This document shows, one piece after another, positions 19,652-32,691 of a DNA stretch of 64,000 bases (the stretch's first letter is position 1; each line of letters opens with the position of its first letter). A model generated the notes under the pieces. The model worked only from the letters and a program-made list of their open reading frames with translations, ran no database searches and had not been told where the DNA came from. A program made the position numbers and the translations under genes. Origin of the DNA: Glebionis coronaria (lineage: Eukaryota > Streptophyta > Magnoliopsida > Asterales > Asteraceae); NCBI GenBank assembly GCA_025667525.1, contig JANFOE010000053.1, positions 808,501 to 872,500 on the forward strand, read 5' to 3'.

Positions 19652-22454
19652 ATGGATCGTTCCACATGGATGTACAACATAAAACGGGATACCCCCGAAT
19701 ACATGGAAAATTTGTCTCATTTCATGCAAGTTGCCGAGGAAGATCGGGTGATGAGCAGAAAAGATGAAATTTTTTGTCCTTGTAAAAAATGTAGAAATGG
19801 TGTGTTATGAGAGCGCTAAAGAAGTTAAACACCATCTAATTAGAGATGGGTTTACGAGAGGGTATACGTGTTGGGATTTTCATGGTGAAAAAAGAATTGC
19901 TTCTACATGTAATGAAGATCATGATTTGCCAATTAACGAGGACCGTCGTAATTTAAATGACATGTTAAATGACATGGACGATAATGTTTCTCAAAAGGAG
20001 CATGCTAATTTTGAAAAGTTATTTGTTGCCGTCGAGAAACCATTGTTTGGTGGTTGTACAAAACTTACCATACTTTCTGCAATGATAAAGTTGTTTAAAA
20101 TAAAAGCATCATTTGGTTTGAGCGATATAGGTTTCACAACTCTATTAGAGTTTTTACATGAAGAAATGCTCCCCGATGACAACGAATTGCCCGTTACAAC
20201 ATACCAAGCCAAAAACCTAATGTGCCCAATGGATTTGGAAGTTGAAAGAATAGATGCATGTCCAAATGATTGTATGTGGAGGCACTGATAAGGATCTACA
20301 AGTGTGCAAGGTATAACAGACCTCGAGGTATGTGCAAATAAAACATAAAGGACGTGACGGTGATGTGATAAGAAATGGCCCTCCTGCTAAATTATTGTGG
20401 TATTTTCCGATCATACCAAGACTCGAGCGATTATACGCAGATGCTAAAGAGGCGAAATTATCACGTTGGCATATCGAGGAGCGTAAAAAAGATCGAAAGT
20501 TGAGACATGTAGCTGATTCTATTCAATGGAGAAATATTGATAACTCGTTTGAAAATTTTGGTGGGGATATTAGAAATATACGGCTAGGACTTAGTTCAGA
20601 TGGATTTAATCCATTCGGAAACATGAGTAGTGTTCACAGCACTTGGCCAGTTCTTTTATGAAACTACAATCTTCACCTTGTTTATGTATGAAACGAAAAT
20701 ACATCATGTTGTCGTTGTTAATTCAGGGCCCCAAACAACCCGGGAATGACATTGATGTGTATTTGAAGCGTTTGATCGATGACTTGATAACGCTTTGGGA
20801 ACCGGGAGTAAAAATTTATGATGCTTACTCGAAAAATTATTTTATGCTACGAGCCATGATTTTTTGCACCATTAGTGATTTCCCCGCATATGGTAATTTA
20901 TAAGGATACAGTACAAAAGGGAAAAAGGCATGTCCTGTTTGTGAAGATTGCACACACTCCTTTTGGTTGCGACATTGTCGGAAAACGGTTTATATGGGAC
21001 ATTGAAGATCGCTTTTAAGGAATCACCCGTATCGTAGAAAGAAAGAGTTGTTTGATGGTAAAATAGAGCGTGAAGTGTTGAGACCGCTGTTAGATGGAAA
21101 AGATACATTTTTTCGAGTTAGAGACTTGAATGTTGTTTTAGGAAAAGGTGAAGACAACCCCGGTCCCCCTAAAGGTATTTGGAAAAAAAATTCTATCTTT
21201 TGGAATTTACCGTATTTGGAAGTTCGACATTGTCTTGATGTTATGCATATCAAGAAAAATGTATTAGAAAGTTTAATAGCCCTTTTGTTGAACATTGAGG
21301 GGAAAACAAAAGATGGGATTAATGTTCGAAATGACATGGAAGACATGGGAATTCGACCAGAGCTTGCTGCTCAAGTGATTCCTAGAAAGCGTGGTACGTA
21401 TCTTCCACCGGCCTCTTATACCTTGTTTAAGATCGAAAAAACAAAGTTTTGTCTGCATGGTATTAAGGTTCCATCTGGCTATTCTGCTAACATAAAGAAG
21501 TTGGTGTCGATGAAGGACTTGAAGGTCTCTGGTATGAAGTCACATGATTGTCATGTGCTGATGACACAAATGCTTCATATTGTAATTCGTGGAATACTAC
21601 CAAACCACATCAGACATACCATTACAAAGTTGTGTTTATTTTTTAACATGATTCACTCAAAATTGATCGATCCTGAGGTGTTAGATAAATGGCAACGTGA
21701 TGTTATATTGACGCTTTGTCAACTCGAGATGTTCTTTCCACCTTCATTCTTTGATGTCATGGTTCATTTGGTATCTCACATTGTAAGAGAAATAAAGATT
21801 TGTGGTCCTATCTTTCTACATAACATGTTTCCATTTGAGAGATACATGGGTTTCTTAAAAGGCTTTGTTAGGAATCGAAGTCGACCAGAGGGTAGTATTG
21901 TTAAAGGATATGCTGCTGAGGAAGTGATTAAATTTGGCACGAACAATTTGAAAGACGTTAGAAATATTGGCATTCCACAAAGTCGCCACAAGGGTAGACT
22001 TGGAGGGGTAGGTACACTTGGGCGCAAAGAAGAGCATATGCATCCAGATGATTTACACGAGGCACATTTTACAGTCCTGCACCACATGACTTCTATTGCT
22101 CCTTACATATATGAGCACCAGTCATTGTTAAAAAAATGAAAATAGTCATAGGGACAAGACTTGGCTTGCTAAGAAGCACAATGAAACGTTTTCACATTGG
22201 CAAAAGAAAAAGTGAGGAATACACTACCAAATGTCGATAAATCAGTGGAAGAACTAGGGTTTGGACCTGTACGTATTGTAAAATATGAAGGTTACGACAT
22301 TAACGGGTATACGTTTTACACTAAACAAGATGAAAAGAGTACGGTGCAAAACAGTGGAGTAACGGTAATAGCCTCCACAACAGAGCAGGGTACCAAAGTT
22401 TGTTATTATGGTGTCATTGAAGAAATATGGGAGGTTTTTGGCATTGGTAATTAA
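19652..22454 (+). pseudogene. CACTA transposase (tnp2 type), frameshifted
   Basis: Cuts and rejoins DNA at CACTA ends in the family. Order of domains: a transposase-associated N-terminus from ATG 19652 (MDRSTWMY, then CPCKKC), the tnp2 core in pieces at 19764-20288, 20332-20661, 20643-20903 and 21048-22139, a DUF4218-like part (about 21590-21935) and a DUF4216-like part at 22197-22454 (YEGYDINGYTFYT, YYGVIEEIWE). The frame shifts at about 19800 and again between the pieces, and stops occur at 20286, 20659, 20901 and 22137. Some gaps could be introns, but the shift after CPCKKC lies within a conserved block. No intact enzyme can be made. Confidence 0.85.
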
Positions 22455-22769
22455 ATTTTCTTATTGCAATATCAACACTTTTGGATTACATATCGATTAG
22501 GGTCTGTTTAGGATTGTTTATAGATTAGTAGTTGTTTTAGAACGTTAATTAGGCAGTTTGTGATTAGATCGAGACTAGGGTTTGTTATACACCTAGGGAT
22601 GTTTGTGATTGTTTATACAATAAGGGGTGTTTGGGATTGCTTATAGACTTATGTTTGTATGTGATGGCTTTGCGTCAGGAGTTGTTTGAAATTGCTTATT
22701 TAGACTAGGGATTCGTTGTTTTAACTTTGGAATTATCTTATATACATTTGTTTTGTTTTTAGGGGGCTA

Positions 22770-23529
22770 TACAATTTGATACAGTCAAGTTCCAACCGAT
22801 GTGGTCTATTAAAGCCATATTTGATTCAAGCAAGTCAATGTCTTAACAACAGTTCGGGTGTTAAAGATTACTTGACAAGAGCATTCACTTCTCCCAACGA
22901 CATTTTCCTTGCGCCATTTATAGAAAAGTATGATATGTGTTATTTTAATTGTTTTTTTCTTATGTGTGAATATGGTTAATAATTTTGTTTCAACTTTATC
23001 AGAGAGAACCATTGGGTGTTGTTTGTTGTATGCCCTAAACAACGCACGTGCTACATCTTGGATTCACATCATCCAAAGAAAAACAAGAGGATCGATCGAA
23101 GCTATTGGCTTACAAGCTGTTTGAACAAGTTCGTTGCAAATTACAAAGTTGTAGAGGTAAACTTTATCTCTATAATTAGATGCACAACCAAATTGTTTTT
23201 ATTATACAACTCTTAACATGTGTATATACTTGGTATATTTAAATGCAGTGTAATCAACAAGCTGGGTTATGGGAATGTGGTTACTATATACTCAAATGGA
23301 TGCATCAATTTGTAACTCTTCATCAAGATAAATACAGTAAGTAATATGTAAATGAAAATTTTTAATGTAATAAGTAGGCTTAATTATAATCAGCCAATAT
23401 ATTACTATATATCTTTTTTTAGAAATTTTCTTATCTTATATATCTGTGTTTTACGTGTAGATCCCTTGGAATGACACTTGTGCGTTCTCCATGAATCAGA
23501 TTGAAGACACCGTTGAAAAGTGGCATTAG
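22770..23529 (+). pseudogene. Ulp1-like C48 peptidase part of the CACTA element
   Basis: Plant CACTA proteins often carry a C-terminal SUMO-protease-like domain. Here ENHWVLFV holds the likely catalytic His (23010-23012), ILDSHHP the Asp (23061-23063), and CNQQAGLWECGYY the Gln and the Cys (23276-23278). The pieces are joined by plausible GT-AG introns (acceptors at 23002 and 23248), and a last exon ends in TAG at 23529. The upstream part near 22800 has stops, so the whole is probably dead, although the catalytic residues remain. Confidence 0.75.
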
Positions 23530-24125
23530 TTATGTCCGATTTGATTACTTAGTTGTTCGCTATGCCGTTGTCTTTTGTTTCAGGCATTTGTACGTCCTAG
23601 TATTTAAGTTAAGATGATATGTACGAACTGCTTTCTTAGAAGGCATTTTGCAACTTACGTTTAGTGCTAGAACTCGTTAATTATTATCTAAGTTAAATTA
23701 TGGAATATGTATTGAGGTTTATGATTTATTACTTAAATTTTTTGATTTTTAGTAATTTATGGATCAAAGCTCTGTGTTTATGTACTGCTACAAAAAAGAA
23801 AGAAAAAATTGCAGCATAGTGTTTATTAATGCTGCTGGAAAGAAGATTTTTATAAAACAAGTGTTATTTAAAAGTCGATTCCAGACCGGTTTATTATTAG
23901 AAACCAGGTCTCGTTAATATAACGAGACCAGTTAAACACATTTAAACAGGTCTGAAAATTGATATTAAGACCGGTTGTATAGCTAGAAACCGGTCTTGAT
24001 TACGTTAAACCAGACCGGTTTTGTAACCGGTCTAGATATGATTTCACATCAAGAGCCCCCCACTTAAAGACCTGACGCCTGGACAGACTCTACAACGGGT
24101 CTTGAAAGCACTTTTTGTAGTAGTG

Positions 24126-25507
24126 GAACATATATTAATCGTTTTCACATAAACTAATGTAGTAAGTTACTCAACACCCGGGAAGAACTATGTAGTACTC
24201 GTGCAAGCCTTAGTTCATATTTTGCCAGAACAGACAATTCGATTTCTGGATTTGTTGTTGTACTGCAAAATCGTAGTATTATTTTCATAAGACAAACACA
24301 ATATATTTAGGTATGTGGGATTGCATAATCAGGGTGCAAAGTCGTTTTTAATATTGTTACTATTTCACGTGTCTTTATTCTAGCTAAAAAAACTCTTTTT
24401 GACCCATTAGGGATAAAACATAACGCAAATCACCCCATTCTTACGTAAATGGCGGCATGGCGCGACACTGTCATTATTCACGACCAATATTGATCTAAGG
24501 AGAGACAACATTAACGACAAGACATTCAACGAACATAAATAAATCATTTTCACATAAACTACTGTAGTGAAATGCCAAGATTTTTTGGTGGTGTAGGCTG
24601 TGCTAGGCCCCTTAGTTGGTTTACCTATTTTAGCAATCATTGTGCCTATGCAGCTGATAGCAGGGTGCTTGGACTACTCTTCTTGGGTTCCATGGTGCAG
24701 GGCCATGGTTTCTGAGTTCTAGTAGGGTTAATATTTTCTTGTGCGTAGGTTGTGTACAATGGCTGCTAAGGTGTTTTGAGGTATTGGTTTGAGTTGTAGA
24801 AGGATGCTGAGTTTTTGTTCCTTTGCTTGGAACCTTTCTACTTGCATTTATGGTGTCCCTGGTCTAAGGTTCATCATTTTTTTTGTAGTATGGTTCTGTT
24901 TCTTGGATCCTGGTGGCATGTGATATTGGACAGTAGAGTTATCTGACAACACTGAAGTATGATTTCTCTGATGATTCTAGTTATTGCTTGATAGTTTATT
25001 TTTATGTATTTGTAAAGGATTTTCCTTGTTTATTTTTTTCCAAGTATTTGTAGTTGTATTATAGCCTCTCTATGTAATTTTATAAATTTATTACACGTAC
25101 TTGGTAGTTGGTGAAAAACAATATGTATAGATATTTTTGTACTCTTTTTAATACGAGGGTGCCGTAATTGCGTTAGCAATCACATCACGCAATGGCCTTT
25201 GGGACCTTAATCGCATTAGATTGCAAAACGCATTTCAAACCAAGACTATACAATTATGTTATTTTTGGTTTTATTAATGCTAAATAAATCGAATATGGTT
25301 TCGAGTTATGGGTATGTTTGTTTTACTCTATATATATGTTTTTATTGATGAGTTTTGTATTATAAAAAAATAATTTTATACACATTCAAGCTTTTCAAGC
25401 CAAACTCAAACTTTTATGAAGTCTTATCAAGTCAAGCTCAAGCTTAGATTATTAAAGCTTGACAAGCTATCAAACCAAGCTCTAGCCCTATAAAGCTTGA
25501 GCTCGGC
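24126..25507. other. Intergenic DNA; paralogue of the CACTA empty site; hAT-like end
   Basis: 24490-24560 repeats the host sequence around the CACTA insertion without the element. 24640-25140 is T- and G-rich and looks like the 3' end of an old retroelement, not identifiable. 25380-25507 is rich in AAGCTTGA and runs into GATTACACCCCTG, a sequence often found at the end of small hAT-type elements. Confidence 0.35.
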
Positions 25508-25620
25508 TTGACTCGATTACACCCCTGGTAATAAAAAATATATTATGCTAAAAATCAGAGGTGTAGCATTATTCACCTACCCACAAACGACCCTATAAAA
25601 AATGATTCATCTATCTTATA

Positions 25621-26245
25621 CTGTACATATGGCAAAAAAACTCTGAATTCGACGAAGAATCCGAGATCTGAATCCAATTTGACCGTGGATTCCCCGAGTT
25701 GACCGGGTATGGGGATGGGGGTGGGGATTCCCCGATAATACAAAGCGGGTATAAAGGCGGGGATGGTAATACCCTTGGTTCACCAAACCCGTCCCCGAAT
25801 ATCTATATTCTACATATACATTTATATATCTTGTATGTTTCAAATATCTATTAGATATCTGAAACACTATCAATCGATGATTAATATCTCTTTTGACACT
25901 AACCTTCTAGGATGAGCTCTTGTGTGTTAATTTTGTTATTTTTAATAGTGAGCATGATCGCATAAATGTTAATCTCGTTAATGTTGTTTGATATTACCGT
26001 ATTGTGTTATTCGTAATGGTTGCGTCATTTGAAACATAGTTTAAATGTTAATTGTGTAACGGGGAAAAAATCTCCGATTTCCCATTGGGGATCCCTGTTC
26101 CCCGCTGGGGATGGGAATGGTATGTAGCTTGTAATCCCCGATGGGGATAGGGACAGGAATGGGGATATATATTTAACTTTGGGGATGGGGATGGTAGCAA
26201 CCATTCCCCGCAAATCCGGTCCCGTTGCCATCTCTACTTGTACAG
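25621..26245. mobile_element. Possible hAT-like small element
   Basis: Begins near GATGGCAAAAA and ends near GTTGCCATCTC, which can pair as short inverted ends. The interior is full of GGGGATGG and CCCCG runs. Such sequences are known from non-autonomous hAT elements. I could not find a clean 8-bp target duplication. The second copy is at about 51329-51948. Confidence 0.35.
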
Positions 26246-27284
26246 CTTGTGTATGCACATAACACCCTCACAGAGAAGCACAAATATATGTTGAAAATGC
26301 ATGTGTTAGTATTCTTTCTTAACCTAACTTGATCGTATCTATTCTTATGCGCGTTTTGTATACCCACTGAAACTCAGGCCATTCCATAGTTTCGTTAAGA
26401 AAGAGCTGGCTCAATTGCATGTCTGGTAGTCTCCAAGTTTCTGTATGCTGGATACACTAGCTGAAAAACAGGCACCAAGAAAGCATCATGGATCAACCCA
26501 AGGTTATAAAAGCACCATACTTCGTTTTATAGTCAGCAAAGCAAGGATATAAAAAGCCCGTTAAACGGGTTGGAGCAGAATGGGGTGGGATTCGACCCAC
26601 CAACACAGTATTGTCCAACTCTTCTTGAATTCGAATATACTTCAGATCACATTCATGTACTCAACTCGTTCACTTTATCATTAAACTAAATTGAACCTAC
26701 AATCCTATAATTTAAAGCCAACTAAAAATGAACCTGCAATCCTATCATGTTAAACACATAATTTGATACATAAAAGAATCAATGAACAATCAAACATTCA
26801 TTCTAACTAAGCATCACTGAAAGCGTGTAAAACTATTTCATGTTTAAAACATATTCACAAAACATCCTATGGACCAAACAAGAGTTTCTTAGATAAAATC
26901 TTCATTTTCTGGTAAAAGTTCATAACAAATGAGCAAAGGAAGAAGTGGTTTATAATGGACGGTAGAGATTTGTTTTGTGTCGGTGAGGGCGGATGATGAT
27001 CTGTGTGATTTCAGAAAGAGTGAATGGCATTGGATTTATGAAAAATGATTGGATAATTAATGACAGACAACGTTTGCAAATTTCGTGAGCGTTTAGAGAT
27101 GGGTTGGTAAAAGGTCCCTCGGGAGCGTTTAGAGAGCCGTTAACAAAAAAAATGGATGGAAAGTAAAAATACTAGTAAAATCTTGAACTTCCGTACACTG
27201 AACCTGTTATCAAACGAGCAAGTTCCGGTACAAGCCATTCTAATTTGTCGTTAAGTACAATATAGTTAGTTGATTAATAACAAT
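26246..27284. repeat. Composite repeat fragment with unknown 3' exon
   Basis: Minus strand 26388-26480 reads as a terminal exon after a TTTTTCAG acceptor (VYPAYRNLETTRHAIEP, then a stop). It recurs at 12028 (degraded) and 52090. The rest is non-coding. Confidence 0.4.
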
Positions 27285-27356
27285 GTGGCTGTAGTTTAGT
27301 GGTTAGAATACCCCGTTGTGGCCGTGGTGACCTGGGCTCGAATCCCAGCAGCCACA
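27285..27356 (+). tRNA. tRNA-His(GUG)-like gene, copy 3
   Basis: 72 nt, perfect acceptor and T stems, anticodon GTG, intact A and B boxes, T-run after it. There is a single C-U mismatch in the anticodon stem (position 29 against 41). Confidence 0.7.
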
Positions 27357-27743
27357 CATTGTTTTTTTGTTTTTCTACTTTACTTTTTGAGAGTTGTATG
27401 ATAAAAATAATAGGTTTCTAGAGACACCACTAGCAAGCAGATCAACCAACCTGGTCCATCCAACCGTAACAATGGACGGAGCCGGTAGGGGGGCTGGAGG
27501 GTGCTCGCCCCCCCCCCCCCCCCCCCCCTAACTGCTTGGCGAATGGCTTACCTTCAATGGCGAAATACTGTTTTTTTACAGTTTATTTAGCCGGAAATTT
27601 TGGAAGATACAAAAAAAAGGGAAATGTGAAATGAAGATGAAGAATAGGATAGTGGGTTTATGGGTAAGTGAGGATATTAAAAAATAGTTACTGGTAGGTG
27701 ATAAAAATTTGTGTCTTTTCTAACTGTATTTGCTTTTCTTATT

Positions 27744-29149
27744 GGGTAAAAGCTATAAAATACTATCTTATTTATTGATTTGTGTCGACTTTAAACATTT
27801 ACTATTTAATCTCGTGACTTTACCAACGTACTTGTCTGTTTTGTAATAATGTTACCAATATGACCGGATACATTTCCATGTCATTATTTTTATTTTTTTA
27901 TTTTTTTTCTGCTATTGCTTAGTCACAGCTACAAAATGCTTACAAGTAGACGTGGCAAATGGGCACGTCAGGAGAGTTGGGTTATGGGTCTTGCTGTTTT
28001 AAAACACTATTTGTTCTAATTTTGTAATGGATGCTATAATGGGTCATGTCATACAAAAGTTCTGATGATATTTCATCAAATTAGAATATTTAGATCTTAT
28101 CCACTGAGAAATACACATTCGGTCAATCTCAATTTCCATTCAGCCTTATAAGTTTTTTCCATTCGATTTTAAACACAACCCACCCGTTTGTCTTGACAGA
28201 TCAGGATAAAAACCATTGACCAAATTCACCTCCTTAGAGAGCAGCAAAAGGTTTTGTCATAGGAGGTAGCTATTCATTTAATTGCTCTAAAGCCATTATC
28301 ACAAGATCGGTCAAGAGACTCCGAGAGGGAATTTATAAATGTAAGAACTCAAATATTTTATCAGCTTTAACTGACGTTTGTATACTGATGCGAATTACTT
28401 GATAACCTACAGGCGTAGATCACCCAATTGAATGAACAAATTAAGCTGAATGATCATATTCAACATATGGAAGACAAGAGTGCTACTAACTCTATTGTAT
28501 AATCTCGTGACAAGATGGGCGAAGTTGCACAAGCAAAAGTAAGTTGACCAAGGTCTGACCAGCAGCTTGTGTTGTAAATAATGATTTCATATCTCCCACA
28601 AGTGTGTCAAAGTCATCAACGCCAAGTTCTGAACCACCATCCATACATTGATCAGAAGTTGATGCATGATCGATCACCTTTGTCGTGTTGGTCTCTTCTA
28701 TAATTTGTGGGTTTGACTTTTGATAAATTAGATTCATATTCATATATATCATATTTGGTTGTAAAGGTTCATATGGGTTTTGATTTGTCTAAATTGTTAA
28801 AAGTTTGGTTATTTAAAGTTTTGGTTGCGTTAGTTTTGGAGATGGAAGTAATTTTGGAGGATGCCGGAGATTAAGGTGTGATGAGAATAAAGAGAAAATA
28901 TGATAGAAGATAAGAAGGATGAATATCTTGAAGATAAGGATAGTTTTGTCATTTCACACCTTTTATGCAATCAGACGTAATAAAAATAATGATGTGGAAA
29001 TTACCGTGCCACGCTGTCGGTTACAAGTTACCAAATTGGTAACTTCAAAACGATTTTGAAAGTAGAATGGTAAAGTCACGAGATTAAATAGTAAGTGTTT
29101 AAAGTCGACACAAATAAATAAGTAAGATGGTATTTTATAGCTTTTATCC
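27744..29149. mobile_element. Non-autonomous Mutator-like element with long TIRs
   Basis: Inverted ends of about 110 bp (GGGTAAAAGCTATAAAATAC... and its complement) and a perfect 9-bp target duplication TTTCTTATT (27735-27743, 29150-29158), the hallmark of the Mutator group. It sits inside the hAT-like element. The interior contains coding-like pieces with a possible intron and may be captured host sequence. The second copy is at 53438-54842. Confidence 0.85.
28200..28752. pseudogene. Possible captured gene fragment in the Mutator-like element
   Basis: On the plus strand, a piece ending at about 28338 is followed by a plausible GT-AG intron to 28412 and then by a coil-like stretch (QLNEQIKLNDHIQHMED). 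On the minus strand 28492-28752 is open for 86 codons. Only one can be real. I do not recognise a source gene. Acquired gene pieces are known in Pack-MULEs. Confidence 0.35.
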
Positions 29150-29291
29150 TTTCTTATTTATCATTTTTGGTTTGTCAATAAGTTTGTACACTAAAACTTC
29201 TAAGGAAACATATCTCTATGTTACTGTCAAAAAAAAAAAAAAAACCGAGCCCCCCCTAACATAATTTCCTGGCTCAGTCTCTGACCGTAAC

Positions 29292-31159
29292 CCTATGTCA
29301 CCCGTCAAACAACCATGGAATTAGACTAGTCATCCTATGTTCCGGGTGTTATAAGCCTCGACCTAAACTTGTATCATGAATATAATCTAGAATACTCCAA
29401 TAAAAGTGTAATACAATTAATTATGAGTGAGAAAGGAAGTAGAGCAAATATGAAAAACCGTATATTTAGCAAAGGCTAGACCTGAATATTTAGGCAGTTA
29501 CTATTGTCTACAGAAATACACATTTTTAGCATACATAGCCATAGCTCTTAACCTCAGTAAAGATAGTTCAATCATCTACTCAAACCAAAAAGAATCATAA
29601 CAGTTGGATTTATGGTTTAATTTAAATGAATTTTCCAAAAAAGATCGTCTACGACTCACCTGTTCCACAAAAGATCATCGTTTTTTACCCCTTTTAAACT
29701 CAGAGAACAATATTACTTCCTGAGTAAGTGAGTATGATATTTAATCGAGGATATAACCCAAGACCAAATCCAAGTTATGAGCGATTTTACATGATTTATT
29801 TAAAATGACGAAAATTTCCAGAAAACTGGAACCTGTATATTATTGCAGGCAACTATTAATGAACCCGCAATCCCAGAATGTAAAAATGAATGACCAGCAA
29901 CTCAACAATGGTGAAAGATACACTATTCTTACCTCTAAAGTCAGCAAACAAGTGATGAGACAAACATAACACGTCGAATAAAACTGAGATATAACTTACG
30001 TATAAGATGCCATATCATTCTTAAAGGTAAAAATGAGTCATACACAGGAACATAGCACATCTGAGAACAAAAGCTATTATAAGACTGATATTAGGGGGAT
30101 TTCAAGGTTACAATTTGATAAAGAACGTCCAAAATTGTTGACCATGACGTATCACTAAACTATTTGAGCCATTCTGAAAACACCATTTGAAACTAAGCGT
30201 TTGAGTATGGTTTATCTTTAGAGTATTATGATGTTTCTTACTTTAATATTACAGGTCGCCAAAACTTGTATTTAAATATTTAAAACCATTCACAGGGAGG
30301 AACGAAATCTCATCATACTCTTCTCCGTTACTGGGACTTCTGGTATCCTCATTCATATCATTATTACCCTCATCATCTTCATCATATGATTAAATATCAT
30401 CGCTATCATGGGTTGGTTGTCGGGTTTTTCGGTTTATTCGGGTAAATGATCTTATTTTGGTAGGTCTTTTAAAACGTGGTTTGCTCATGTTGTGTAAATG
30501 ACCTTTTTTACTCATGTTGTGTCATCGTTTAAAACGTAGTTTGCACCACAATATCAAAGAAGATCTTTAAGTTCCATGGGATAGCGTATCAGCAAGAGAC
30601 AAAGTGATCACATCCTCAAGAGTGGCGATCGTGATTCTATCAATTCGACACCAATCAAGTGACTCCTTTCCATGTATATTTTGCTACATCAGAATCCACG
30701 AGTAGATTGTCTTCTGAAAGAATTTCCTCATCCCATAATGGGCAACAAATGGAATGAAGATCAATTCCTTATTCCTCTTGTGGCCCGTGGGGAGCCAGCT
30801 GGGTGAAGTTCTCCAAGTAAAAATGTTGATTACATTGAAAGAATTGCATTCGATCCTGTAAGAATATCATACAGATGGGGGTTGTATGCTCACTGAAAAA
30901 GTCGGTGTATCATCTGCCAAACTTCCTAAGTATCAGGCACAAGGGCGATGCAAAGCTCGGCCACAAAGAGGATAGATCCAAGAGCTATTGAAATTCAATC
31001 GGAGATCTTATGGGCCTAGTCCGTGACGAATTGAAAACGAGGCGATTTGAGGTGCCATGAGCAATACTCTGTTGAGATGTAGTAAAATTACCGGTAGGAA
31101 CAGAAATATAAGGCCAAAGTTTACTACGTACGGCGTTGTTAAAAAAATAAACCTTTTTA
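29292..31159. other. Intergenic DNA, no gene recognised
   Basis: AT-rich; the end (from about 30410) is composite repeat shared with 14950-15080 and 35380-35440. It is present also in duplication copy 2 at about 54984-56845. Confidence 0.45.
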
Positions 31160-31263
31160 CCGCTGCCAGGACTCAAACCTGGGACCCCTAGGAGGAGCCG
31201 AGAAACTATAGCTTTAACAATTTCTGTTAATTGCGATATGTTTTTGACAATATGCTACAGCGG
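31160..31263. repeat. CCGCTG/CAGCGG foldback repeat, copy 3
   Basis: Full-length copy, almost identical to that at 56846-56949. Confidence 0.5.
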
Positions 31264-32123
31264 AGTTTGTTAATATCTTTCACCTTTTTATTTATATAAA
31301 CACTAAATATTAGATTGTTTAACACAAACTTCATAACGAGAGGCATTAGGCGACCGCGCATGGATGCGGAGCCTAATATCCGAATTCGACATATTTGTAT
31401 TATTCATTATTGTTACTTAAGGTAGATTGACAAACAAATAAGTTTGACGTAATAGAACGCAAATTCTTGTAACTTTGCTATTGCAGCATTTTGGTCATTA
31501 ATAAAGGGATCAAAGATGCAAGATTGCAAGTATAAAGAAAAACAATGAACTACAAGTTAACACATTCGAACGTAACCCGACCCTCCTTATAACACGTTTA
31601 TACCATCCAAACTCAATGAAGACAGTGAGTTGCCTTTCCATTGCAACACCTGAGTCACAACCGAATCACAGAATACTGCTTAAATATGTAGAAGTGAAGA
31701 ACTATAAAAAAAACTAAAAGGGAGAACAATTTATTCCGGTTGGTATCGAACAATTTATTCCAGTTTCTTTGTGTTTATATGAACAACCGTTAATATAAGG
31801 CTAAACATTGTAATAAAAATTTTAAATATCGTTAAGTTAACCTGCTAAAGCAAGTCAAACAGTTAAGTTAACCTGCTAAAGCAAGTCAAACAAGTTATCA
31901 TTACACACAATATACGAAATCACAGTATTTAATGATAATATAAGGAAAAAAATGGCTACAAATAACGGTAAAAAATAAGTCATTAACTTTAAATGAAAAT
32001 GCTAGTAAAATCTTGAACTTTTCTCTACACTGAAGCTGCTGTTATCAAACGAGCAAGTTAACCATCGGACAAGCCATTCTAATTTGTCGTTAAGTATACC
32101 ATAATTAATTGATTAATAACATT
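31264..32123. other. Intergenic repeat with a short tandem duplication
   Basis: No gene. A unit of about 28 bases (AAGTTAACCTGCTAAAGCAA...) is duplicated in tandem near 31834-31890, also in copy 2 near 57546-57603. Confidence 0.5.
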
Positions 32124-32195
32124 GTGGCTGTAGTTTAGTGGTTAGAATACCCCGTTGTGGCCGTGGTGACCTGGGCTCGAATCCCAGCAGCCACA
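32124..32195 (+). tRNA. tRNA-His(GUG)-like gene, copy 4
   Basis: Identical in sequence to copy 3. Its counterpart in the second duplication copy, at 57857, keeps only the first 13 bases. Confidence 0.7.
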
Positions 32196-32394
32196 CATTG
32201 TTTTTTTGTTTTTCTACTGTACTTTTATTAGAGATTTTTATGGGATTCTGCTTTACCGTAAATTTAATGGGCCTGTGCTTTGTGTTTTGTATTATGGGTT
32301 GTGCGCCGTACGTAACACTATGTAGGAAGGTGATTTGAACTCACAACTTGTAGTGCCTGAATGTGCATTACATGACCTCGAGCATTAAGCACAG

Positions 32395-32691
32395 TTGTGT
32401 CATTTAGACCAGGCATGTAAATCGATCAAGAAGATTAATTTGCATATGAGGAGCTACTTCAACAAGAAGATCAAGAGCAGACTGATATTAAGTTCGTTCT
32501 CTCTTCCCTTTGATGGTACAAATCACTTCAGTTACTTGAATTCTTTGTTGAGAGCATTACATCGTAATCGACTACAAACAATCACCTTCATAAAGGAAGA
32601 TGGTACGTTATTGTTCTATTTTGATCATAACGGTGTATTTATATTCTTTCCATTTATCCTTCATTATCTGAACAATTTTCAGGATGGATGA
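32395..32691 (+). pseudogene. F-box/LRR (FBD-like) gene fragment, copy 2
   Basis: 98 open codons containing LNSLLRALHRNRLQ and TFIKEDGTLL; the exon seems to begin at about 32440 (TTGCATATGAGG), where the longer copy at 34882 has an intron acceptor. No F-box and no LRR part lie upstream, so it is a fragment. The family call is tentative. Confidence 0.35.

Larger units (their letters stand above)
18809..24125 (+). mobile_element. CACTA (En/Spm-like) DNA transposon, decayed
   Basis: 5317 bp, starting CACTACTACAAAAAAG and ending CTTTTTGTAGTAGTG, with a 3-bp GAA target duplication. Subterminal clusters of the palindromic ACCGGT motif in AGACCGGT/ACCGGTCT context lie at 18955-19075 and 23880-24050. 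These are the usual binding sites for the transposase accessory protein. Inside are a broken tnp2 transposase and a C48 peptidase part, both on the plus strand. The paralogous empty site at 24524-24541 confirms the borders. Confidence 0.93.
27471..29283. mobile_element. hAT-like element with a nested Mutator-like element
   Basis: The ends AATGGACGGAGCC and (reverse) CAGAGACTGAGCC are imperfect inverted repeats, flanked by the 8-bp duplication ACCGTAAC (27463-27470 and 29284-29291), the size expected for hAT. A C tract of 21 bases (27508-27528) is 12 bases long in the second copy. The second copy occupies 53174-54975. No transposase. Confidence 0.6.

Noticed and set aside
25616..26258. Frames with HPHPHT and PFPSPAG motifs (also 51277-51961)
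   Set aside because: They translate the GGGGATGG-rich interior of a hAT-like repeat; frames differ between copies.
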